Assembly (NCBI GenBank): GCA_947632515.1 | Contig: CANRPO010000018.1 | Coordinates: 1 to 64,000, forward strand | DNA from: an uncultured Lachnospiraceae bacterium | GTDB taxonomy: Bacteria; Bacillota; Clostridia; Lachnospirales; Lachnospiraceae | Direction: 5' to 3' | DNA: 64,000 bases | The notes under the pieces: model-generated | Seen by the model: only the letters and a program-made list of their open reading frames with translations | The model's database searches: none | Told to the model about the DNA's origin: nothing | Position numbers and translations under genes: made by a program | Part shown: positions 28,885 to 37,871 of the stretch, in pieces | Numbering within the stretch: position 1 is the stretch's first letter | How the letters are laid out: each line of letters opens with the position of its first letter

Positions 28885-29610
28885 ATGAACAGAGTCAGCG
28901 GATACAGCGCCTATCAGAGCAGTTATTACGATAACGCTGTCAGGAATCGAAAGGAACAGAACAAGTCCGCAAAGACAGAGACGGCCAAAAAAGCCGGCAA
29001 GACGGACAAGACGGGCGGCGTGCAGCTGAGCGCCAGGGCGAAGGCGCTCTTGCAGGAATTGCAGAAGACATACGGCAACATGGACTTTATCGTGGCAGAT
29101 TACGACTCCGAGGAGGAGGCTGCCTCCTATCTCTCGCGCGGCACGAAAGAGTACACCACGCTGATCGATCCCGAGGAACTGGAGCGCATGGCCTCCGACG
29201 AGAGCGTCAAAGAGAAGAACCTCTCCCTGCTCGACGAGGCGGTGGGCAAGCTGGATGATCTCAAGGGGCAGCTGGGCGACCACAAGGACGAAGTTCTCCG
29301 CATGGGCGTCAGCATCGGCAAGGACGGCGAGTTTTCCTACTTCGCCGAGCTGGAGAAGGCCGGCGAGCGTCAGAGACAGTTTATCGAGAGCATCCGGGAT
29401 CATAAGAGGGAGGCCGCGGAAAAGACAGAGACGGACAGAGCCGGATCGAAAAATCCCTACGCGCACGGCTATGAGCGCGGCAAGCGGACCACCGTTTACG
29501 CCTCCGACGCCGAGGAACTTCTGGACAAGATCATCAATGTGGACTGGGACAGCGTCAGGGAGGAATCCACCGCGCCGCAGCCCGGCGGACATTTCAGTTC
29601 GACGATCTGA
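28885..29610 (+). CDS. Soluble protein of unknown function, resembling DUF6033
   Basis: A 241-aa hydrophilic protein with no signal peptide or membrane helix. The N-terminus MNRVSGYSAYQSSYYDN is Tyr/Ser/Asn-rich, then a basic Lys/Ala/Thr-rich stretch, then a helical acidic-basic core (LSARAKALLQELQKTYGNMDFIVADYDSEEEA). By memory it resembles the DUF6033 family of Lachnospiraceae, whose function is not known; this is unverified. The start at 28885 follows AAGGAGGG at 8 bases, although the frame is open far upstream. A strong terminator follows at 29650. Confidence 0.72.
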   Translation: MNRVSGYSAYQSSYYDNAVRNRKEQNKSAKTETAKKAGKTDKTGGVQLSARAKALLQELQKTYGNMDFIVADYDSEEEAASYLSRGTKEYTTLIDPEELERMASDESVKEKNLSLLDEAVGKLDDLKGQLGDHKDEVLRMGVSIGKDGEFSYFAELEKAGERQRQFIESIRDHKREAAEKTETDRAGSKNPYAHGYERGKRTTVYASDAEELLDKIINVDWDSVREESTAPQPGGHFSSTI

Positions 29611-29649
29611 CGGCGATCCGCCATACGGGACGAAACGCACAGTAAGCAC

Positions 29650-29680
29650 GATAAGCCGCCGGCACATCCGGCGGCTTATC
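29650..29680. terminator. Strong hairpin terminator after the DUF6033-like gene
   Basis: A 13-bp perfect stem, 29650-29662 against 29668-29680, with a 5-base loop, 39 bases past the stop at 29610. A short T-rich stretch follows on the plus strand. It also lies downstream of the minus-strand regulator ending at 29726, so it may act in both directions. Confidence 0.75.
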
Positions 29681-29725
29681 GATATTTACGTTCCCTGTTT
29701 CTCCTGTCTCTGTTCCCATCGCAAA

Positions 29726-30499
29726 TCAGGAACTCAGCAATTCTTTCTTCCTGCGCTCCTCAAAGAAATTGTCGATGGACTCCACGATCTTCTCCGGCTC
29801 CATCGTCTTGAGCAGATAGCCCTGCGGTTTTAAAGCCATAACTTCCAAGATCGTGGCTCTGTCGCCCTTGTTCGTCAGGAAGATGACCGGAATATCTTCA
29901 AATTCTGTCTCGCTCCTGATCATCTCTAACACCTGCTTGCCGTCCACGATCGGCATCTCATAGTCCAACAGCACCAGATCCGGCCTGTTGGTCGCCAGAT
30001 ACTTGATCGCCATCGCGCCCGAGTTCGCCAGCGTCACCTGGTAGTTTTCCTCCAGCCAGCCCTTGACGTTGCGCAGCATGGTTCCGGAGTCGTCCACCAC
30101 CAGTATCTTCTTCTTATTGTGCTTGGTATGATCCTTCATAAAGGCCACGATCGCGTCGACGACCTCGCTGACATTGATCGGGCGAAGGAACTTGCGGCGG
30201 ATCAGGTTCCTGGAGATCATGCTCTCCACCACGGATAACTCATGGGTGTCGCCGATGGCAAAGACGGGGATGTCGCTCTCCACCGCTTTGTCCTTGATAA
30301 AGTTGAGCGCCTGCTGTTCATCCGCCATCTTCTCGTCCACATAGAGCAGGATCACGCCCATGCTCTCCGCTTCGATCTGGCTGATCGTCTCCACATCCGC
30401 CTTGACGATCGTGACTTCGTATTCGGCTTTCTCAAACCACTCTTTAAGAGACACTAACAAATAACTCTGAATCTGTGATATGATCACTACACTTTGCAT
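29726..30499 (-). CDS. Double-receiver response regulator without DNA-binding domain
   Basis: 257 aa. Residues 1-115 form a receiver-like fold without the acidic pair (MQSVVIISQIQSYLL), though a YVDEK segment sits near the usual phospho-site. Residues 120-245 form a complete receiver: ILVVDDSGTM, LLDYEMPIVDG, IFLTNKGD and the Lys in LLKTMEP. No output domain follows, so signalling must be by protein contact or phosphotransfer. The start at 30499 (MQSVVIIS) has GGGAG at 9 bases. Neighbours are two hybrid kinases on the same strand. Confidence 0.88.
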   Translation of the reverse strand: MQSVVIISQIQSYLLVSLKEWFEKAEYEVTIVKADVETISQIEAESMGVILLYVDEKMADEQQALNFIKDKAVESDIPVFAIGDTHELSVVESMISRNLIRRKFLRPINVSEVVDAIVAFMKDHTKHNKKKILVVDDSGTMLRNVKGWLEENYQVTLANSGAMAIKYLATNRPDLVLLDYEMPIVDGKQVLEMIRSETEFEDIPVIFLTNKGDRATILEVMALKPQGYLLKTMEPEKIVESIDNFFEERRKKELLSS

Positions 30500-30641
30500 G
30501 CTAACACTCTCCCAGCCCACTCCCGGCAAACACAACAGCCCGCAGATAAAATTCCGACATTATTATACATTATTATAGTATAGCAAATCCGATTCGGTTT
30601 CGCAAGTCCTCTTCCGCAGGAAACTTCAGCCGCGTCCGCCT

Positions 30642-33203
30642 TTACAAGCGCAGATACGCTCTTCCTTCCTCTACGGACTCTTCGTACATCCGCATCGTCC
30701 TGCCGTGATACTCTTTAATATATGCGATCAGTTCTTCCCTGTGTGCCGCGCCTTCCTTCTGCAGTTCGTTGCCCGCCTGCTCCAGACCGGCTGCCTCCTC
30801 GGAGAGTTTCTTCGCGCCCACGCTCTGCGCCGAAGATTTCAGACCGTGTACCCGCACGGTGTACTCCTTCCAATTCTCCGCCTCGAATACCGCGTCGATG
30901 GCGTCCCTCTCCTCCTTCGACACATCGCAGAATTCCTGCAATACTTCCCTGTACACATCCTCGCTGTCGCCGCAGTAGCGAATGCCTGTATTCGGATCGA
31001 TCCACTGCTGTTTTTTGACCGCCGGATCGCCGTCCGGCACGGCCTGCGACATTTCGTGCCATCCTTTCGCCTTATCCGCCCGAATCTGCTCGGTGACGCT
31101 CTGCATCTTGCCGGAAGGAATATACTTCTTCAGCATCTCCTCCAGCGCGTTCGCCTCCACGGGCTTGCTCAGATAATCGCTGAATCCTTCCTTCATATAC
31201 ATTTCGCGGACCCCTACAATGGCGTTTGCCGTCAGCGCGATGACCGGCGTGTCCTGACACTTGTGATGGTACATGCCCTTGATGGCGCGGAGCGTCTCGA
31301 TCCCGTCCATCTCCGGCATCATGTGATCTAACAGGATCACGTCGTAGTGCTCTTTCTGTATCATGAGCAGACATTCCCTGCCGCTCATGCACGTGTCTAC
31401 GCGCATTTTGGTCTTCTTCAGGAGCTGGCTGATGACCATCAGATTCATCGAAGTGTCGTCCACCACGAGCACCTTGGCGTCAGGCGCGACGAAACTCTCG
31501 CGGTAGCGGTGCATTTTTCGGTTCTTCTGCATGACCGTCTGATACCGCTCCTCGAAATCTCCGATGGGATCGTCGCTCATGATGCCCTGAGGGATCGACA
31601 GGGTAAATACAGAGCCAACGCCGTGCTCGCTCTCCACCGTGATCTCGCCGCCCATCTGCCTGACAAGCCTGTAGGTGATGGCAAGCCCCAGACCGCTGCC
31701 CTCCACGTTGCGGTTTTCCTCCATATCCAGCCGCTCAAAGTTTTGGAACAGCCTCGGCATATCTTCCTCTCTGATGCCAATGCCCGTGTCCTCCACCTGC
31801 ACCCTTAAGAGAATGCGATCTCCTTCCATGGGCTCCCCGGTCACGGACAGGGACACGCCGCCCTGTTTCGTGTACTTCACAGCGTTGTTCAGCACGTTGG
31901 TGATGACCTGATGGATGCGCGTCCCGTCTCCCCAGAGTTCGCTCGGCAGCTTGGCGTCTATATCGATATAGAACCACAGATTCTTGTCCTCCGCCTTGAT
32001 CCGCACCATATTGATGACGTCGTTTAAGACCGACGCCGTGTCGTAAGTCCCTTCTATGATCTCCATCTTGCCGGACTCAATCTTGGAGAAATCCAGAATA
32101 TCGTTGATAAGCGACAGAAGCGTCTGACTCGCCATCTCAATATTCTCCGCGTACTCGCTCACTTCCTCCTGCTCGCTTTCTCTGAGTATCATCTCATTCA
32201 TACCCATGATGGCGTTGATCGGCGTGCGGATCTCATGGGACATATTTGCCAGGAAATCGCTCTTGGCGCGATTCGCCCTCTCCGCGGTCAGCTTGGCCTC
32301 CCTGAGCTCGTCGCTCTCCTTCACCTTCTCCTCCGCGCCGAACAGATAGATCATGCCGATGAGCAGGGCCAGCAGCAGCAGCGCGAACACAAACAACACC
32401 AGCGCGATCAGATAGGAGACGCCCTCCATCGCCGCGTCCTCCGGGACGAGTCCTACCAAGAGCATATCCATACCCTCCGGCTCGGCCGCAAAGAGGAAAT
32501 TCTTCTCCTTCCCCGTGCCCACAAAAACGGACGCCGCCCGCAGCACCTGCATCTGCTCGCGCATTTTCAGAAAGCCTTCATAGTTTTCGCCCGTCTGAAG
32601 GAAATTCGTCTTGCTCTCCGCGCTGTCCGGAACGATCACCCGCTCGTCCCTGTCCATGATGAGCACTTTGCCCGCACCCCCATAGCAAGAGAGTCCGAAC
32701 GCATCGTAGAGAGACGCCGGATCGTACAGCCTGTACAGCACATATCGCACATTTCCCTCCCTGTAAACAGGCACGGTAAAAAGCAGTCCGCCATCGCCAT
32801 AGCAGACCGCGCTCTCCCCGTGAAAGGACCGTCTGATCCCGTCGAAAGCAGAAAAGTCAAGGGCCTCGCCGTACACCGCGCCGCCATCAAGCTCCAAAAG
32901 CCCCACGGAGGCGGACTCCTCCTGCACGTCGAGCAGAGCCTCCACATCCTGCCCCCTCTCTGTCCAGAGTTCTATACAGTCCGCCGTCCGGCGCAGCTGT
33001 TCCAGCCGGGACGCAAATCTCTCCTCCGCCGTCTGCGCCAGAAGTTCAGCCTGCTGCACTGTCTGCTGCTGTGCATAGTAGCGCAGCAGCGTCAGCATTC
33101 TATCGTGCATCAGCACGCCCACCGCCCCGCACGCCAGCACAGAGAGCAGCACCGCGACCGCTATCCTTCTATTCTTTTCAATCCACGATCTCCACCCTGT
33201 CAT
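30642..33203 (-). CDS. Hybrid histidine kinase with extracellular sensor, receiver and HPt domain
   Basis: 853 aa. Membrane helix 13-32, extracytoplasmic sensor about 33-260, second helix about 262-288, HisKA with His323 ([15 protein letters not shown]), HATPase ([27 protein letters not shown]), receiver about 576-697 with Asp626 ([12 protein letters not shown]), and a C-terminal HPt with His786 (VHGLKSSA). A full His-Asp-His relay is thus in one chain and could pass phosphate to the double-receiver protein encoded next. The gene begins 37 bases after the BMP-type binding protein, which probably feeds it the signal. Confidence 0.94.
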   Translation of the reverse strand: MTGWRSWIEKNRRIAVAVLLSVLACGAVGVLMHDRMLTLLRYYAQQQTVQQAELLAQTAEERFASRLEQLRRTADCIELWTERGQDVEALLDVQEESASVGLLELDGGAVYGEALDFSAFDGIRRSFHGESAVCYGDGGLLFTVPVYREGNVRYVLYRLYDPASLYDAFGLSCYGGAGKVLIMDRDERVIVPDSAESKTNFLQTGENYEGFLKMREQMQVLRAASVFVGTGKEKNFLFAAEPEGMDMLLVGLVPEDAAMEGVSYLIALVLFVFALLLLALLIGMIYLFGAEEKVKESDELREAKLTAERANRAKSDFLANMSHEIRTPINAIMGMNEMILRESEQEEVSEYAENIEMASQTLLSLINDILDFSKIESGKMEIIEGTYDTASVLNDVINMVRIKAEDKNLWFYIDIDAKLPSELWGDGTRIHQVITNVLNNAVKYTKQGGVSLSVTGEPMEGDRILLRVQVEDTGIGIREEDMPRLFQNFERLDMEENRNVEGSGLGLAITYRLVRQMGGEITVESEHGVGSVFTLSIPQGIMSDDPIGDFEERYQTVMQKNRKMHRYRESFVAPDAKVLVVDDTSMNLMVISQLLKKTKMRVDTCMSGRECLLMIQKEHYDVILLDHMMPEMDGIETLRAIKGMYHHKCQDTPVIALTANAIVGVREMYMKEGFSDYLSKPVEANALEEMLKKYIPSGKMQSVTEQIRADKAKGWHEMSQAVPDGDPAVKKQQWIDPNTGIRYCGDSEDVYREVLQEFCDVSKEERDAIDAVFEAENWKEYTVRVHGLKSSAQSVGAKKLSEEAAGLEQAGNELQKEGAAHREELIAYIKEYHGRTMRMYEESVEEGRAYLRL

Positions 33204-33240
33204 AGACCCCTAAGCCTTCCGCATACGCAAACTGACGCTG

Positions 33241-34338
33241 TCACTCTGCAGCCGTCACAACACCCTCCACATACCAGTCGAACGCATTCAGCATTTCGTC
33301 GTCTGTCATGGATTCCATCTCCCGGACACGAACGACCCCGTCTGTGTCCGTGACCGGCCCGTAGAAGACGTCGAAGGTCCCGCTCAGAAATTTCTGCCTC
33401 GCCGCCTCGACCTTCTCCGCCACGCCCGCCTTTACATTGCCGCTCAGAGGCGCCAGCGCAACGATGCCCGTCTCCGCGCCGTCCCAGTAATGCCGTCCGG
33501 AGAACTTGCCCTGCAGACATTCCAGTATGTGAGGCTCGTAAAAATTCTCCCACTCAAATACGGGAGCTGTCAGAAATGTGTTCGGATAGCGTTCTATATT
33601 GTCCATATTGTAGCCGATACACCAGATATCCCTCTCCTCCGCGATCTCGAGAGGCCGGTTCGTATCCGTATGTATAGTCAGCACGTCAATATCGTGGCCG
33701 TCCAGCAGTCTCTCCGTGGCCGCCTCGGCCTCCGCCTCCCCGGTCCACGACTGCGTCCACTCCACATAGACCCCGGCATCGGGATTGACCTGCCGCACGC
33801 CCAGCGCAAAGGCATTGATACCGCGGTTCACCTCCGAGATCGGATAGGCCGCCACATAGCCGATCTCATCCGTCTCCGTCTGCATACCGGCCACCATGCC
33901 GCTCAGATACCTCATCTGGTAGATCCGCCCGAAATAGGTGGCCAGATTATCCGCCTCCTCCACGCCGGCCGCATGGAAAAAGTAGATGTCGGGATGCTCC
34001 TTCGCCGCCGCCAGCGCATACTCCCCAAAGCCGAAGGAATTGCAGATGATGATCTCACACCCCTGCCCGATCAGCTCCTCGATGCACTCCCTGCACCGAT
34101 CGTCCGCGGGCACATTCTCCCGATAGACCACATCGAGATTCAGCGTCTCGGCGCACTGCTCCATCCCCTCATAGTGAGACTGCCCCCAGCTGTGATCGTC
34201 AACACTGCCGTTGAGTATAAACCCGACCCGCGTCTGTTTCCTCGTCACCTCAGTATCCGTCTCGCGCGCCCGGATCAATATCATGCCGATCAGAAGGATG
34301 CCTACGATGCCGCCGGCAACCGTCAATATCTTCCTCAT
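33241..34338 (-). CDS. Membrane-anchored BMP/PnrA-type substrate-binding protein
   Basis: 365 aa. An N-terminal hydrophobic anchor (TVAGGIVGILLIGMILIRA) has no lipobox cysteine, followed by a BMP (Med/PnrA) periplasmic-binding fold: VGFILNGSVDDHSWGQSHYEGM, CEIIICNSFGFGEYALAAAKEHPDIYFFHAAG, IGYVAAYPISEVNRGINAFALGVRQVNPDAGVYVEW. Relatives bind nucleosides for ABC uptake, but no ATPase or permease is adjacent. Instead a hybrid kinase follows directly, so a co-receptor role is likely. GAGGAAAT precedes the ATG. Confidence 0.88.
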   Translation of the reverse strand: MRKILTVAGGIVGILLIGMILIRARETDTEVTRKQTRVGFILNGSVDDHSWGQSHYEGMEQCAETLNLDVVYRENVPADDRCRECIEELIGQGCEIIICNSFGFGEYALAAAKEHPDIYFFHAAGVEEADNLATYFGRIYQMRYLSGMVAGMQTETDEIGYVAAYPISEVNRGINAFALGVRQVNPDAGVYVEWTQSWTGEAEAEAATERLLDGHDIDVLTIHTDTNRPLEIAEERDIWCIGYNMDNIERYPNTFLTAPVFEWENFYEPHILECLQGKFSGRHYWDGAETGIVALAPLSGNVKAGVAEKVEAARQKFLSGTFDVFYGPVTDTDGVVRVREMESMTDDEMLNAFDWYVEGVVTAAE

Positions 34339-34504
34339 AATGCTATTTCCTCATCACAACCCGCCGTATACCACTGCTGCAATTGGAAACAATTCCCCTA
34401 TATGAGCAATCATAACACATCTTTTTGCAATATGACAGCCCCATCTTGCCGAATCTTTCCGGCGGGCATCCCCGCGCCCTGCCGTCCCTTCACCGCCGCA
34501 ACGC

Positions 34505-34533
34505 AAAAGACGCAGACCTAAGTTGTCTGCGTC
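34505..34533 (-). terminator. Terminator overlapping the stop of the deacetylase gene
   Basis: GTCTGCGTC and GACGCAGAC arms (34525-34533, 34509-34517), then TTTT on the minus strand. The TAG stop at 34520-34518 is in the loop. Confidence 0.75.
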
Positions 34534-35519
34534 CCTCCTTCCGTCAGCTCCGACAGCGGCCGGAAGGAATATCCCATCCCTTCCCATCTTGTCAAGAGCT
34601 CGTCCAGAATCTCCCCATTGGTCCGAGACGTGTTGTGCAATAACACCACCGCGCCCGGATGGATCCTGGCCGTCAGCTTGTCCAGAGCCTCCTCGCGGCC
34701 GGGCTGGTCGTCCTGATTCCAGTCCACATACGCAAGGCTCCAGAAGATCGTGCTGTAACCTAATTTCTGCGCCGTCTTGAGATTCTCTTCATTGCACTTG
34801 CCCCGGGGCGGCCTGTAGTACATGGAAAGCTCCTCGCCGGTGATCTCATGAAAAAGTCCGGCCACATCCTCCATCTCGCTCCGAAAGGTCGCCTCGTCCG
34901 AGATCGCGGGCATGTCGAGGTGATGATAGGTGTGATTTCCCACGGCGTGTCCTTCCGCCACCATGCGTTTGACCATGTCCGGAGCCGTCTCCAGAAAGTG
35001 GCCTACGACGAAGAACGTGGCAGGCGCGTCATGTTTCTTCAGGGCGTCCAGGATCGGCGCCGTGTTGCCGTTCTCATAGCCGCAGTCAAAAGTGAGATAG
35101 ATGACCTTCTCCCGGGCGTCTCCCACATAGTAGGCGTCGTACCACTTAAGATCCTCCGCCGACGCGTTCCCTACGGGCTGCGCGCCCTCCTCCCCGAAAG
35201 AAAGCCCCCAGTCCTCCGAGGCAAGGTTGAAAGTCCACCCTTCCGGCGGTTTCGGTTTCTCCGTCTGCGCCCCCTGCGGCGGCGCGCTCTCCGCTCTCTC
35301 CGTCTCTCCCCCGTCCGCGTCAGCCGGCTCCTTCTCTGCGGCTCCGCCGCCGTCCCTTTCAGACATCTCAGGAGAGACGGCGTCCTCCCGCACTTTCGAG
35401 ACGACAGGCTCCGGGTACGTCCGCTCCTTCCTGCCCCCTTGGCATCCCGCGACCGCAGCCATCGACACAGCCATGAGTAACAGGACGCTTTTTTGTAAGA
35501 TCTTCTTTTGGCTCTTCAT
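34518..35519 (-). CDS. Polysaccharide deacetylase lipoprotein (CE4, PdaA-like)
   Basis: 333 aa. Lipoprotein signal with lipobox AAVAGC (Cys26), a long Glu/Pro/Ala-rich linker (about 30-95), then a CE4 NodB domain. Motif 1 is LTFDCGYENGNT: the first Asp is kept, but the second, normally metal-binding, position is Cys (PdaA-type enzymes have Asn). Motif 2 is GNHTYHHLDMP with both His. RPPRGKCNEENLK and HPGAVVLLHN match motifs 3 to 5. Relatives act on muramic residues of peptidoglycan. It would be anchored outside the membrane. Monocistronic, with an RBS AAGGAG 7 bases before the ATG and an unusual promoter (35576-35633). Confidence 0.88.
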   Translation of the reverse strand: MKSQKKILQKSVLLLMAVSMAAVAGCQGGRKERTYPEPVVSKVREDAVSPEMSERDGGGAAEKEPADADGGETERAESAPPQGAQTEKPKPPEGWTFNLASEDWGLSFGEEGAQPVGNASAEDLKWYDAYYVGDAREKVIYLTFDCGYENGNTAPILDALKKHDAPATFFVVGHFLETAPDMVKRMVAEGHAVGNHTYHHLDMPAISDEATFRSEMEDVAGLFHEITGEELSMYYRPPRGKCNEENLKTAQKLGYSTIFWSLAYVDWNQDDQPGREEALDKLTARIHPGAVVLLHNTSRTNGEILDELLTRWEGMGYSFRPLSELTEGGTQTT

Positions 35520-35575
35520 GATACAACTCCTTCATCCTCTGTGCTTTTTTACGGCAGGATCCTTCCTATGGGCTT

Positions 35576-35633
35576 ATTATAGAATAGGCTTGCATCAAAG
35601 TTGTATCAAAAATGTATCAAAGTTGCATCATTT
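35576..35633 (-). promoter_or_regulatory. Deacetylase promoter with four tandem 11-bp direct repeats
   Basis: TATAAT on the minus strand (35576-35581) has no matching -35. On the plus strand four 11-base units lie end to end: TTGCATCAAAG (35590), TTGTATCAAAA (35601), ATGTATCAAAG (35612) and TTGCATCATTT (35623-35633). One unit per helical turn covering the -35 position is the layout used by OmpR/PhoB-family activators. Confidence 0.75.
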
Positions 35634-35660
35634 GTCGTGGTTTTTTCTTCCGTGAACAGC

Positions 35661-35683
35661 AAAAAGGCGGTCAGCCGACCGCC
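35661..35683 (-). terminator. Terminator of the glpK operon
   Basis: GGCGGTC and GACCGCC arms (35666-35672, 35677-35683) followed by five T on the minus strand. The stop codon of the unknown gene at 35671 is inside the hairpin. Confidence 0.8.
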
Positions 35684-36318
35684 ACCTTCTCCCGCTGTTT
35701 CAGGAAGTAACAATATCCGTGATAATATCCTCCGGCGTAGAGCCGCGTCAGGATCTCCCGCATACGGCTGTCAAGCCTGTGGTAGCAGATCCTGTCCTCC
35801 CACATAAGCCCCTCTATGTACTCCCGCTGCCGCCCGTTCAGGACGCCCAGCGCCGCCGCAAGCGTTCCGTCCTCTCTCAGCGCGCGCAGCCCGAAATCGC
35901 AGGACAGATACGCGCCCTCCTCCCCGCAGCCGCCGCACATCTTCGCCAGATAAGCCGCCAGATCGCCGCAGCGCTCCCTGCTGTAACGGCTCTCGTGCCA
36001 GCATATCTTCTCCGTCTCCTCCGCGCCCTCCGTCTCCCTGCGAAAACCGGCGCGCCCGAACCTGTCGCGCTCCACTCTGTACGTTGGTTTCGCGCGCCGC
36101 GCGCCGCCTCCCGGCTCCTGTGTGAGCACGATCCCGCTGTCGTTCAAGTGCTGCCAGAGAGTCCTGCGCACCCGCTCATAGGGCGTGGGATAGGTCAGCC
36201 TCTCGCTGATCTGTCTCGCCGTATACCCCAGATCCGCCAGATGGCGGATCGCGCCGCCGCTGGCCGCCTCGTAGGTAAAATCAGACAATGCATCCCTGAA
36301 ATAATCCCGCTCAGACAT
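35671..36318 (-). CDS. Unknown protein with HTH-like N-terminus
   Basis: About 215 aa from MSERDYFRDALSD. Residues about 20-60 (IRHLADLGYTARQISERLTYPTPYERVRRTLWQHL) could form a helix-turn-helix. A Cys-containing central part (ICWHESRYSRERCGDLAAYLAKMCGGCGEEGAYLSC) and a basic, Tyr-rich end follow. No family is recognised. It begins 17 bases after the glpK stop and ends in the operon terminator, so it is the last gene of the GGDEF-glpK unit. The start at 36318 is chosen for position after glpK; a longer frame starts inside glpK. Confidence 0.6.
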   Translation of the reverse strand: MSERDYFRDALSDFTYEAASGGAIRHLADLGYTARQISERLTYPTPYERVRRTLWQHLNDSGIVLTQEPGGGARRAKPTYRVERDRFGRAGFRRETEGAEETEKICWHESRYSRERCGDLAAYLAKMCGGCGEEGAYLSCDFGLRALREDGTLAAALGVLNGRQREYIEGLMWEDRICYHRLDSRMREILTRLYAGGYYHGYCYFLKQREKVAVG

Positions 36319-36335
36319 CTCTACGCACCTTCCCG

Positions 36336-37871
<1,536 letters not shown>

